Shown here piece by piece: positions 18,669-26,847 of a DNA stretch of 55,489 bases (the first letter of the stretch is position 1; each line of letters starts with the position of its first letter). A program made the translations under genes and the position numbers. The stretch comes from an uncultured Candidatus Melainabacteria bacterium (lineage in GTDB: Bacteria; Cyanobacteriota; Vampirovibrionia; Gastranaerophilales; Gastranaerophilaceae). Under the pieces are notes generated by a model that worked only from the letters and a program-made list of their open reading frames with translations, ran no database searches and was not told where the DNA came from. The DNA lies in NCBI GenBank assembly GCA_934699705.1, contig CAKUXD010000007.1, positions 1 to 55,489 of the forward strand, written 5' to 3'.

Positions 18669-19460
18669 ATGAATATTTTAGTTGCAAATGATGACGGTAT
18701 TCTTGCCGATGGAATTAAAGCGCTAGTATCAGAATTATCTGAAAGTTATCGTGTCTATATAATCGCTCCAGACAGAGAACGCTCTGCTGCTGCTCATTCT
18801 ATAACTCTTAATTCTCCATTAAGAGTCGATGAAGTTGAACCTAAATATGGAGCAATTCGTTCTTGGGCTGTTTCTGGAACTCCTGGAGATTGTGTGAAAA
18901 TCGGCGTTAGCGCTATTCTTAAAGATGATGAAAAACCTGATTTAGTAATCTCGGGTATTAACCATGGACCAAATCTAGGCCACGATATTATTTACTCAGG
19001 AACGGTTAGCTGTGCTATTGAAGGCGCTATGATGAATATTCCCAGCATCGCAGTTTCTCTAAATTCCTATAAACCGCAATTCGAAGATTTTAAATTCTCC
19101 GCCAAGTTCATTGATAGTTTAATTCCTAAATTAAAAGATTTTACTTTCCCTGAAAAATCAGTTCTAAACATTAATATCCCTGGAATTCCACAAGAAGATA
19201 TTACTGGAGTTGCCGTAACTGAAATGGGCGGAAGAATGTTTACTGATAATTATGAAAAACGAATTGATCCAAGAGGGAACACATACTATTGGATGGCGGG
19301 TAAACTCTCAACTGAAAAAGAAAAAGAAAATACAGATATTTACGCAATAAGACAAAATAAAATTTCAATTACTCCTTTAACTTTCAATCTTACTAGAAAA
19401 GACGTTCTTGAAGATTTGGAAAAAGTTCTTTGCAAAGACGATATCTGTAATTGGTTATAA
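18669..19460 (+). CDS. surE: 5'/3'-nucleotidase SurE
   Basis: Metal-dependent phosphatase acting on nucleoside monophosphates, linked to stationary-phase survival. The protein has 263 aa. The N-terminal metal site NDDG (residues 7-10), the SGTPGDCVKIG loop and NHGPNLGHDIIYSGTV are the conserved SurE active-site segments. AGAAAGG upstream supports the start. It is a single gene, closed by a strong terminator shared with the convergent fab cluster. Confidence 0.95.
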   Translation: MNILVANDDGILADGIKALVSELSESYRVYIIAPDRERSAAAHSITLNSPLRVDEVEPKYGAIRSWAVSGTPGDCVKIGVSAILKDDEKPDLVISGINHGPNLGHDIIYSGTVSCAIEGAMMNIPSIAVSLNSYKPQFEDFKFSAKFIDSLIPKLKDFTFPEKSVLNINIPGIPQEDITGVAVTEMGGRMFTDNYEKRIDPRGNTYYWMAGKLSTEKEKENTDIYAIRQNKISITPLTFNLTRKDVLEDLEKVLCKDDICNWL

Positions 19461-19467
19461 AGATAAT

Positions 19468-19499
19468 AAATCGGGGCAAGCGTCTGCTTGCCCCGATTT
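19468..19499. terminator. Bidirectional intrinsic terminator (surE / fab cluster)
   Basis: A 14-bp stem AAATCGGGGCAAGC / GCTTGCCCCGATTT with a 4-nt loop between the convergent surE and fabF genes. Confidence 0.85.
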
Positions 19500-19516
19500 A
19501 TGTTTATAATTCATTA

Positions 19517-20776
19517 TTAATCTTCATATTTTTTGAAAATTAACGAAGCATCATGACCGCCAAAACCGAAAGAGTTTGACATTGCGTATTTTAAATCAGC
19601 TTTTACTGCCGTATTTGGTACGTAATTCAAGTTTGCAACTTCTGGGTCTTGGTTTTCAAGATTGATTGTTGGCGGAACAACACCTTCTTGAAGTGCTTTT
19701 ATACAAACTATAGCTTCAACAGCACCAGCTGCGCCTAAAAGATGGCCATGCATACTTTTTGTTGAACTTACTAGCAAGTGAGAGTTTTTATCTAAATCTC
19801 CAAAAACATTTGCAATAGCTAAAGATTCTCCAATATCTCCGACATGTGTGCTTGTTCCATGAGTGTTAATATAATCAACATCTTCAGGTTTAATACCCGC
19901 ATCTTTTACGGCAAATTCCATTGCTTTTGCTGCAGCTTGACCTGATGGGTCTGGCGCTACAATATCATAAGCATCGCAAGTTTGACCATAGCCAACAATT
20001 TCTGCCAAAATAGTTGCACCACGTTTTTTTGCGTGTTCCAATTCTTCCATAACTAAAACACCTGCGCCTTCGCTCATTACAAAACCATCTCTGTCAATGT
20101 CGTAAGGTCTTGATGCTTTTGTAGGTTCGTCATTTCTCTTTGTTAAGGTTCTTGCTGCTGAAAAACCTCCTACACCCATGTTACAAATTGTGCTTTCTGA
20201 ACCACCAGTAAGAATTACGTCTGCTTCGCCGTATTGAATAGTTCTGAATGCATCTCCTATTGAGTGATTTGCTGATGCACAAGCTGAAACAATAGCTTTA
20301 TTAACGCCTTTTAAGCCATATTTAATTGCAATTTTACCTGCAACCATGTTTACAATCATTGCTGGAACTGTAAATGGAGAACATTTTGTATATCCACGTT
20401 TAAGCATGGTTAAGTGGTTTTCTTCAATAGTTCTATGACCTCCAGCTGCTGACGTTACTAAACAACCACAACGATATTCGTCTTCCTTAGACATGTCTAA
20501 TTTTGATTGTGCAACTGCTTCCTCGCTTGCTACAAGTCCAAATTTGATGAAGTTATCAAGACGTTTTGCTTCTTTTGGATCCATGTATTTTGCTTCATCA
20601 TATTCTGCAACAACGCCATATACGTGTGTTGTTTGTTTTTCTAAATCTAATCTTTCTGGGGAAATTTTTGTAATACAACTTTTACCGTTTTTTACGCCTT
20701 CCCAAAAAATTTCTGTGCCTATACCGTAAGGGCTGATTGCGCCCATACCTGTAATTACTACTCGTCTTTTTTCCAT
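19517..20776 (-). CDS. fabF: 3-oxoacyl-ACP synthase II
   Basis: Condensing enzyme that elongates acyl-ACP with malonyl-ACP. The protein has 419 aa. The catalytic Cys is in SACASANHSIG, and the two His are in NTHGTSTHVGD and MHGHLLGAAGA. It is the last gene of the leftward cluster, separated from acpP by 99 bp holding a large hairpin. GAGG is present upstream of the ATG. Confidence 0.96.
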   Translation of the reverse strand: MEKRRVVITGMGAISPYGIGTEIFWEGVKNGKSCITKISPERLDLEKQTTHVYGVVAEYDEAKYMDPKEAKRLDNFIKFGLVASEEAVAQSKLDMSKEDEYRCGCLVTSAAGGHRTIEENHLTMLKRGYTKCSPFTVPAMIVNMVAGKIAIKYGLKGVNKAIVSACASANHSIGDAFRTIQYGEADVILTGGSESTICNMGVGGFSAARTLTKRNDEPTKASRPYDIDRDGFVMSEGAGVLVMEELEHAKKRGATILAEIVGYGQTCDAYDIVAPDPSGQAAAKAMEFAVKDAGIKPEDVDYINTHGTSTHVGDIGESLAIANVFGDLDKNSHLLVSSTKSMHGHLLGAAGAVEAIVCIKALQEGVVPPTINLENQDPEVANLNYVPNTAVKADLKYAMSNSFGFGGHDASLIFKKYED

Positions 20777-20797
20777 AAATCTTACCTCTTTTTACAA

Positions 20798-20848
20798 ATA
20801 AAGAGGATAACTTGGCGTATAACATACGCAATAATTACCCTCTTTATA
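20798..20848 (-). other. Imperfect long hairpin between acpP and fabF
   Basis: The ends AAAGAGG and CCTCTTT pair, as do inner GCGTAT and ATACGC around a 3-nt AAC loop, with mismatches between. No T run follows on the minus strand, so it looks more like an mRNA-processing or stability element than a strong terminator. It could set different acpP and fabF levels. Confidence 0.4.
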
Positions 20849-20875
20849 CGTTTTATCTAACTTTTATTCATTCAA

Positions 20876-21106
20876 TTAAGAATGAGCTTCAATGTAGTTT
20901 ACAGCATCTTGAACTGTTTGAATTTTTTCAGCTTCTTCATCAGGAATTTCGCAACCGAATTCTTCTTCAAAAGCCATAACTAATTCAACTGTGTCTAATG
21001 AATCTGCGCCTAAATCTCCTGTGAAGCTAGCTTCTGGAGTTACTAAACTTTCATCAACACTTAATTGATCTACAACTACTTTTTTTACTTTTTCTAATGT
21101 ACTCAT
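20876..21106 (-). CDS. acpP: Acyl carrier protein
   Basis: A small acidic protein of 76 aa that carries the growing acyl chain on 4'-phosphopantetheine attached to Ser36 within LGADSLDTVE. AGAGGAAAA precedes the start. It sits between fabG (113 bp) and fabF (99 bp), the typical order for this cluster. Confidence 0.97.
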   Translation of the reverse strand: MSTLEKVKKVVVDQLSVDESLVTPEASFTGDLGADSLDTVELVMAFEEEFGCEIPDEEAEKIQTVQDAVNYIEAHS

Positions 21107-21219
21107 TGTTTTTTCCTCTTTTTGTAACTATCTTTATTACTATTATAAATTAATTATACTAAATAAACATTTTTTTGCAAATTTTTTAATATTTTTTGTA
21201 ACGATTTGCGCGAAATAGC

Positions 21220-21945
21220 CTATATAGTTAAGCCTCCGTCAACTTGTAAAACTTGACCTGTAACATATTGAGCATCAACTGCTAAGAATTTTACAGCAGT
21301 TGCAATGTCTTGTGCTTCACCCAAGCGTTTTAGTGGAATATGTTCGGATATTTTTTCAGAATCAAGTCCTTTTGTCATATCTGTTTGAACAAATCCCGGA
21401 GCAACTGCATTTACGCGGATATTTCTTGAAGCAAGTTCTTTTGATAATGATTTTGTAAATCCGATTAAACCTGCTTTTGCTGCTGCATAATTTGCTTGTC
21501 CTGCGTTACCATATACACCAACAATACTTGCCATGTTTACGATTGCACCTGAACGTTGTTTCATCATTAATTTAATTACAGGTTGTGTTACATTAAATGC
21601 ACCTGTTAAATTAGTATTAATAACTGAATCCCAATTTTCTTTACTCATTCTCATAAATAAACCGTCGCGTGTTATGCCTGCATTATTTACAAGAACATCA
21701 ATTCTACCATATTTTTCGATTATTGTTGCAATTGCAGTATTTACTTCTTCGTTATTTGCAATATCGAATTTGTATGCTTCTGACTTAACGCCTAATGCTT
21801 CGATTTCTGTAACTGTTTGTTTTGCAGCTTCTTCATTACCTGCATAATTAATAATCACGTCGTAGCCAGCTTTTGCAAGCTCAAGTGCGCATGCTTTTCC
21901 TATACCGCGAGAACCGCCTGTTACTAGCGCTAATTTTTCACTCAT
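21220..21945 (-). CDS. fabG: 3-oxoacyl-ACP reductase
   Basis: NADPH-dependent short-chain dehydrogenase performing the first reduction of the fatty acid cycle. The protein has 241 aa. The cofactor motif TGGSRGIGKAC is at the N-terminus, NNAG is present, and the catalytic Tyr and Lys are in YAAAK. The start has AAAAGGAG upstream and lies 2 bp after the fabD stop, so it is co-transcribed with it. Confidence 0.96.
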   Translation of the reverse strand: MSEKLALVTGGSRGIGKACALELAKAGYDVIINYAGNEEAAKQTVTEIEALGVKSEAYKFDIANNEEVNTAIATIIEKYGRIDVLVNNAGITRDGLFMRMSKENWDSVINTNLTGAFNVTQPVIKLMMKQRSGAIVNMASIVGVYGNAGQANYAAAKAGLIGFTKSLSKELASRNIRVNAVAPGFVQTDMTKGLDSEKISEHIPLKRLGEAQDIATAVKFLAVDAQYVTGQVLQVDGGLTI

Positions 21946-21947
21946 TA

Positions 21948-22868
21948 TTATACTCCTTTTAATTTTTCAATGGTTTCAACCAATGATTGTTTGTCGTAAA
22001 TGTTATATGTTGTAATTTCAGGATTTATTTTTTTGTTTAACCCTGATAAAACTGTACCGTTACCAAATTCAATGAACGTATCTACGCCTTGAGCGATGAT
22101 TTTTTCAATTGAAGGATACCAATATACAGATGAATAAATTTGTTTTGACATTTTTTCTTTAAATTCTGTTGTTGTAAATTCTGCATCAACATTCGTTACA
22201 ACTGGAATTTCTGTATCTTTTATTTCAATATCTTTAACAAATTCTGCAAATTTTTCTCCAGCTTGTTTCATAAATTCTGAATGGAATGCACCTGAAACGG
22301 CAAGTGGAACAATTCTTTTAACTCCTTTTTGGGTTAAAAGTTCGCATACTTGTTTTACGGCATCGCTATCACCAGTAATAACAATTTGCGCAGGCGAATT
22401 GTAGTTTGCAATGTCAACATATCCGTCAACTTCGTTAATACAATCTTTAATCAGAGCTTCGTCTGCTTTTAGCACAGCTGCCATAGAACCGCCTGTTATT
22501 TCATTCATTAATTCTGCTCTTTTTTGAATAAGTTTTAATGCAGTTTCTAAATTGATAACATCACTTGCATAATAAGCACCATATTCGCCTAAACTATGAC
22601 CTGCAGTATAAGCCGGAGTTATATCAAGTTCTGATTTGAAGGCTTCTAATGCTGCAATAGAAGTCGTTAATATTGCTGGTTGCGTGTTTATAGTTTGTTT
22701 TAAATCGTCTTCTGGACCGTCAAAACACATTTTTGTAATATCTTTGTTTAAAACTTTGTTGGCAGTTTCAAAAACTTTACGAGCAGACTCGTAATTTTCA
22801 AACAAATCCTTTCCCATGCCAACTGCTTGGGAACCCTGTCCTGGGAATAAAAATGCTATTTTTTTCAA
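21948..22868 (-). CDS. fabD: Malonyl-CoA:ACP transacylase
   Basis: Transfers malonyl from CoA to ACP. The protein has 306 aa. The N-terminal FPGQGSQAVGMGKDL and the nucleophile elbow GHSLGEYGA (catalytic Ser) are diagnostic, and the distal His is in SGAFHS. It abuts plsX with no gap. In many genomes fabH lies between plsX and fabD; here it is absent. Confidence 0.96.
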   Translation of the reverse strand: MKKIAFLFPGQGSQAVGMGKDLFENYESARKVFETANKVLNKDITKMCFDGPEDDLKQTINTQPAILTTSIAALEAFKSELDITPAYTAGHSLGEYGAYYASDVINLETALKLIQKRAELMNEITGGSMAAVLKADEALIKDCINEVDGYVDIANYNSPAQIVITGDSDAVKQVCELLTQKGVKRIVPLAVSGAFHSEFMKQAGEKFAEFVKDIEIKDTEIPVVTNVDAEFTTTEFKEKMSKQIYSSVYWYPSIEKIIAQGVDTFIEFGNGTVLSGLNKKINPEITTYNIYDKQSLVETIEKLKGV

Positions 22869-23924
22869 TTATCCTCCGATAAGTTCTGTAATTTTTTTGT
22901 TTAACCCTGTTTCAACGGCTTCTTTTGCTACTCTGACAGCGTTTTTAATTGCATAAGCCTTACTTCTTCCATGAGAAATAACTGTAATGCCTTTTACACC
23001 TAATAACAAAGAACCACCGTATTCTTCATAGTTAATTCTTGGGTAAATTTTACTTAAAAATACTTTAGCCATTAAGCCAACAACTCCACCTACAATTGAA
23101 GATGCGAATTGTTCCTTAATTAGTCTAAATAATAAAGAAGCAACTCCTTCTGTTACTTTTAATGTTACGTTTCCGACAAAGCCATCGCAAACTACAACAT
23201 CACAAGTATCTAAAAGTAATTTGTTTCCTTCTATATTACCTACAAAATTAAATTTATCTTTATTTTGTTCTAAAATTTTGAAGGTTTCCTGAGCAAGTGC
23301 GTTACCTTTTGTTTCTTCTGAACCAATGTTTAAAACGCCTACTCTTGGTTCTTTTATTCCTAAAAGTTGTTTAGAATATAAAGAACCCATAATAGCGAAT
23401 TGATACAACATTTCAGGCGTACATTCACTATTAGCACCACCGTCAATAACTACAATAGGTTTTTTCAACGATGGTAATGTTGCTGCAATAGCTGGTCTGC
23501 TAATTCCAGCTATTCTACCCATGCCAAACAGACTTGCAGCCATAGCAGCTCCTGTTGAGCCTGCTGCTACAAGTGCGTCTGAACTTCCTTCTGCTACTGA
23601 TTTTACGCTCACAACGATAGAAGATTTTTTCTTCTTACGGATTGCTTGCCCTGGGTGTTCGCCCATTTCAATAACTTCATCGGCATGTGTTATTTTTATG
23701 TCAAGTTTAGACATATCTACGCGAATACGTTTTTTTGCACCTTTTTGACCGCAATCGGATAAAAAGCCTTCGTGTTTTATTTTGTCCAATTCACGTTGAA
23801 TATCTTCTTGTCTTCCAACAAGTTCGATAGGTACATTGTATTCATAGGCAGCCCAAACTGCACCCGCAACTATTTCGTGCGGAGCGTAATCACCACCCAT
23901 TGCATCTATTGCTATTCTTGTCAT
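22869..23924 (-). CDS. plsX: Phosphate acyltransferase PlsX
   Basis: Makes acyl-phosphate from acyl-ACP for phospholipid synthesis (the PlsX/PlsY route). The protein has 351 aa. The N-terminal IAIDAMGGDYAPHEIV and ALVAAGSTGAAMAAS are family signatures. GAGGAATAA precedes the ATG. It lies between rpmF and fabD as in many bacteria, linking ribosome and membrane supply. Confidence 0.95.
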   Translation of the reverse strand: MTRIAIDAMGGDYAPHEIVAGAVWAAYEYNVPIELVGRQEDIQRELDKIKHEGFLSDCGQKGAKKRIRVDMSKLDIKITHADEVIEMGEHPGQAIRKKKKSSIVVSVKSVAEGSSDALVAAGSTGAAMAASLFGMGRIAGISRPAIAATLPSLKKPIVVIDGGANSECTPEMLYQFAIMGSLYSKQLLGIKEPRVGVLNIGSEETKGNALAQETFKILEQNKDKFNFVGNIEGNKLLLDTCDVVVCDGFVGNVTLKVTEGVASLLFRLIKEQFASSIVGGVVGLMAKVFLSKIYPRINYEEYGGSLLLGVKGITVISHGRSKAYAIKNAVRVAKEAVETGLNKKITELIGG

Positions 23925-23949
23925 TTATTCCTCTGATTTTTAGTAAAAA

Positions 23950-24279
23950 CTATTCTTCAGTTTTTTCTTCTGTTTCTGCTTTTACTTCTTCAGTCTTTTC
24001 TTCTGCTTTTGTTTCTTCAACTTTTTCTTCAACTTTTTTAGTTGCTTTTTTTGCTGAAGTTTTCTTTGCAGGTTTCTTTTCTTCTTTAACTTCTACATAG
24101 TCTGCAGATTTAATACTTACTGCTTTACCTTTGTAATAGCCACATTCTGTACATACTGTGTGTGCTAATACTGTTGCACCACAATGTGAACATTTTGTTG
24201 TAGCTGGTTTAATCGCTTTCCAATGAGAGCGTCTTGTTGCTTGTTTTCTAGCGCCTGTTCTTTTCTTTGGTACTGCCAT
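23950..24279 (-). CDS. rpmF: Ribosomal protein bL32 with long charged C-terminal tail
   Basis: Residues 1-59 are a normal bL32 (MAVPKKRTGARKQATRRSH) with a zinc site Cys30, Cys33, Cys43, Cys46. The usual protein ends near residue 60, but this one continues for about 48 more residues of alternating Lys- and then Glu-rich low complexity (for example KKVEEKVEETKAEEKTEEVK). The tail is in frame with its own stop, and plsX starts 25 bp further on. Its function is unknown. Confidence 0.93.
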   Translation of the reverse strand: MAVPKKRTGARKQATRRSHWKAIKPATTKCSHCGATVLAHTVCTECGYYKGKAVSIKSADYVEVKEEKKPAKKTSAKKATKKVEEKVEETKAEEKTEEVKAETEEKTEE

Positions 24280-24296
24280 TTTTCTATACCTTTCTT

Positions 24297-24797
24297 TTAT
24301 TTCTTATCAATTTTGATGTTTTTAAATACTTCCATTCGTGGGTCTTCTTCTACAAATTCTTCATCTGTTATAAAAGTCCCCTTATTACAATTTATACCAC
24401 AAACTTTTTTATTTGGTATATTTAATATTACATATTGATACAATAAATCACATATATCAATTTCGTTACTACCTTGAAGATCTGTTACAAATTGTCCGTC
24501 TTTGATTTCTGTTTCTTGCCCGTATTCCTCTAACAGAGAGTTTTTTGCGAAGGTTTCTTCTATTTCTTCGTCTAATTTATACTCAAATTCCTTTAAGCAT
24601 AAATCACATTCTAATGTTAAATTTGCCTTAACATTTCCAGTTATTTCAATAAAATCACCAATAGATTTTATTAATAAATGAGCTTGAACAGGTTTTGTTG
24701 ATGGAATATCTTCAATAGTATCTTCAAAATCCACTTCTATTGTTTTGTTTACTGCATTTTCGATATCTTCAATTAAAACTTTATTGGTATTGTTCAT
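24297..24797 (-). CDS. yceD: DUF177 / YceD family protein
   Basis: The protein has 166 aa. The conserved core LTLECDLCLKEFEYKLDEEI and the C-terminal CGINCNKG place it in DUF177 (YceD), encoded next to rpmF in most bacteria and linked to 23S rRNA or ribosome assembly. The second conserved segment DICDLLYQYVILNIP is present. It overlaps the upstream 81-aa gene by 17 bp, indicating tight co-transcription. Confidence 0.88.
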   Translation of the reverse strand: MNNTNKVLIEDIENAVNKTIEVDFEDTIEDIPSTKPVQAHLLIKSIGDFIEITGNVKANLTLECDLCLKEFEYKLDEEIEETFAKNSLLEEYGQETEIKDGQFVTDLQGSNEIDICDLLYQYVILNIPNKKVCGINCNKGTFITDEEFVEEDPRMEVFKNIKIDKK

Positions 24798-25026
24798 CTT
24801 GAAGTGCCAAGCCTCTTATTTGGTTTGATATAACGCATAATCTTTTGATTGGTCCGTTTGCTTGTTTGTCAACTAAAACAGGAGTTGCTGATTTCATAGC
24901 TTGTTTTAGTTCGTCATAAGCTGCTTGAGGATTATCAAAGTACATTACAACTGGATTTGGAGTTTCTTTTAAGAATACATATAAACCAGTTCTAATTTTT
25001 ACTTGTTGTGAAAATTGTTGTGCCAT
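24781..25026 (-). CDS. Unknown 81-aa protein, first gene of the fab cluster
   Basis: A small soluble protein that I do not assign to a family. It starts MAQQFSQQVKIRTGLYVFLK and shows a beta-alpha pattern with NPVVMYF and a hydrophobic VLV strand. AAGGAGAACAAA gives a strong ribosome site. It overlaps yceD by 17 bp, so it belongs to the yceD-rpmF-plsX-fab transcription unit. A role in ribosome or lipid homeostasis is only contextual. Confidence 0.7.
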   Translation of the reverse strand: MAQQFSQQVKIRTGLYVFLKETPNPVVMYFDNPQAAYDELKQAMKSATPVLVDKQANGPIKRLCVISNQIRGLALQDEQYQ

Positions 25027-25050
25027 TTTGTTCTCCTTATTTATATTTTA

Positions 25051-25090
25051 TTAAAGCGCGAAAATGTCTTTAGACATTTTCGCGCTTTAA
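25051..25090. terminator. Intrinsic terminator between tpiA and the fab cluster
   Basis: An 18-bp perfect stem (25051-25068 with 25073-25090) with core AAGCGCGAAAATGTC, AT-rich at its base. It directly follows the tpiA stop on the minus strand. The fab cluster promoter must lie within or after it. Confidence 0.75.
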
Positions 25091-25091
25091 A

Positions 25092-25877
25092 TTACATTGT
25101 TTTCATTGTGTTTTCAATGATTTCGTTGAAGCTGTCAATTTTTAATGAAGCGCCACCAACTAAAGCACCATCAATATCTGATTGACGCATTTGTTCTTCA
25201 ATTGTGTTTGGTTTTACTGAACCGCCGTAAAGAATTCTGATTTCTTCACTAGCTTTAGCTCCAGCAACTTCTTTAACTACGTTTCTAATCATAGCTATTA
25301 CTCTGTTTGCTTCTGCTGAATCACAAGTTTTACCTGTTCCGATAGCCCAAATTGGTTCGTAAGCGATAACTGATTTTTCAACATCTTCTGAAGAAATTCC
25401 TTCTAATGCAGCTTTAATTTGACCTGCGATGTGTGAATCTGTAACGCCAGCTTCTCTTTGTTCTAATGTTTCGCCACAGCAGATAATTGGGATTAAGCCA
25501 CCAGCAAGGATTGCTTTAGCTTTTTTGTTAATCATTTCATCTGTTTCTGAGAAGTATTGTCTTCTTTCTGAGTGTCCAATAATTACATAATCGCAACCTG
25601 CGTCTTTTGCCATTTCTACTGAAATTTCACCTGTGTAAGCGCCTGAGTTTTCCCAGTGGCAGTTTTGAACTGCAGTTTTTACTAATGGTCTGCATCTATC
25701 ACATCTCATGCTTTCTACTGCACCTACTGAAAGAAATGTTGGTGCGATTACAATAGTTGGTAATTCTTCAACTTTATAGTTTTCTGCGTATTTTGCAATA
25801 CCCATGAATAATTCTCTTGCTTGTGTTTGTAAAAGGTTCATTTTCCAGTTACCAGCAATAATAGGTTTTCTTGACAT
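25092..25877 (-). CDS. tpiA: Triosephosphate isomerase
   Basis: Glycolytic interconversion of DHAP and glyceraldehyde-3-phosphate. The protein has 261 aa. The substrate Lys is in AGNWKMN, the electrophile His in IIGHSERRQ, the catalytic Glu in AYEPIWAIGTG, and the phosphate loop in LYGGSVKP. A Cys-containing stretch (CDRCRPLV) near residue 60 is unusual but leaves the active site intact. AGGAGATAAAAA precedes the ATG. Monocistronic. Confidence 0.97.
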   Translation of the reverse strand: MSRKPIIAGNWKMNLLQTQARELFMGIAKYAENYKVEELPTIVIAPTFLSVGAVESMRCDRCRPLVKTAVQNCHWENSGAYTGEISVEMAKDAGCDYVIIGHSERRQYFSETDEMINKKAKAILAGGLIPIICCGETLEQREAGVTDSHIAGQIKAALEGISSEDVEKSVIAYEPIWAIGTGKTCDSAEANRVIAMIRNVVKEVAGAKASEEIRILYGGSVKPNTIEEQMRQSDIDGALVGGASLKIDSFNEIIENTMKTM

Positions 25878-25944
25878 TTTTTATCTCCTCTGTTTATAAG
25901 TCTTATACGATTTGATTTTATAATAAACATATCTTGTAATCAAG

Positions 25945-26790
25945 TTATTCTGATTTTTTTGCAAATACCATGATTGTATCTGTTTTTTGGGTAAGTTTTA
26001 AAAACAGTGTATAAAAATAATTAATCAATTTTAAGGTTTTATATCTATTTTGTCCGCCACCTTTATTATCTTTTATCCAACCGAGGTGATTTGTGTATGG
26101 AAATCGTTGGATATGCTTTATTTTTGCTATTTTAAGACCTGTTTGGTTAAGTAATAATTTTATATTTTTTTGATTATAAGCAAATAAGTGGCAACTCCAA
26201 TATGTAAAATTTTTGAAAGCTGAGTTATTATAAAGCGTTAAAAGTGCATCGTTAGAGTTTGGTACTTCAATTATCAATTCGCCGTTTGTGTTTAATTTCT
26301 CTTTTAGTTGAGTTAAAATTTCTTTTGGATTTTCAAGATGCTCAAGTACGTGAAACATAGTTATTTTGTCAAATTTTTGAGAAAATTCATCTAAGTTGTG
26401 TCTAATGTCCAGATTTTGTTCGTTGTAAAAATTATCTAAAGAACAATCTAGTTCACAGCCAGCGCAATTTTTAGTTGTTTTTGATGCTAATTTTAAAAAG
26501 TTTCCGCTACCAGCGCCAAAGTCCAGTAAGGATTTATTTTTTAAGATATTTTTCAACGAGTTAAATCTTCTGATATCATCAATTGAAGTTTTTTCTAACC
26601 AAAGTTTTGTGTCTATTTTTGAGTGCATGCTTCCATTTTTGTAAAATTCAGCAGAGGCTTGCGAAAAGTCGTTCAAAAATTCTATCCCACATTTTGAACA
26701 TTTTAAAACATCAATATTTTTGTTATCTCTAACTCCATTTTTGATAGTTTTAATATTTTGGTTATTACAAATTGGGCATTGTTTCTTCAT
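25945..26790 (-). CDS. Class I SAM-dependent methyltransferase with N-terminal zinc-finger-like motif
   Basis: The protein has 281 aa. Residues 5-33 carry two Cys pairs (CPIC and CSKC), a zinc-ribbon-like start seen in many sugar- and surface-polymer-associated methyltransferases. The SAM motif I is LLDFGAGSGNFL, followed by the acidic post-I region and FHVLEHLENP. A C-terminal segment resembles methyltransferases of the UbiG/type-11 fold. The substrate is unknown. No Shine-Dalgarno: TATAAT ends 9 nt before the ATG. Confidence 0.8.
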   Translation of the reverse strand: MKKQCPICNNQNIKTIKNGVRDNKNIDVLKCSKCGIEFLNDFSQASAEFYKNGSMHSKIDTKLWLEKTSIDDIRRFNSLKNILKNKSLLDFGAGSGNFLKLASKTTKNCAGCELDCSLDNFYNEQNLDIRHNLDEFSQKFDKITMFHVLEHLENPKEILTQLKEKLNTNGELIIEVPNSNDALLTLYNNSAFKNFTYWSCHLFAYNQKNIKLLLNQTGLKIAKIKHIQRFPYTNHLGWIKDNKGGGQNRYKTLKLINYFYTLFLKLTQKTDTIMVFAKKSE

Positions 26791-26799
26791 CGTTTATAA

Positions 26800-26827
26800 A
26801 TTATATAACTTAAATATTTTTTATCAA
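26800..26827 (-). promoter_or_regulatory. Promoter of the methyltransferase gene (near-leaderless)
   Basis: Minus-strand TTGATA (26822-26827), a 16-nt spacer and TATAAT (26800-26805), ending 9 nt before the ATG at 26790. This leaves a leader of only 2-3 nt. Confidence 0.5.
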
Positions 26828-26835
26828 TTTTATGG

Positions 26836-26841
26836 TAGTAT
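26836..26841 (+). promoter_or_regulatory. Putative -10 of the YkgJ-type gene (leaderless)
   Basis: TAGTAT ends exactly 6 nt before the ATG at 26848. The -35 is not obvious. Together with the minus-strand promoter it forms a divergent pair within 57 bp. Confidence 0.35.
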
Positions 26842-26847
26842 TTGCTT

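Noticed and set aside
20798..20848. Strong terminator between acpP and fabF
   Set aside because: The stem is interrupted, and no T run follows on the transcribed strand, so fabF is expected to remain in the operon.
23900..24100. Plus-strand Ser/Phe-rich frame opposite the rpmF tail
   Set aside because: It is the reverse reading of the Lys/Glu low-complexity tail; such tracts give long Ser/Phe shadows.
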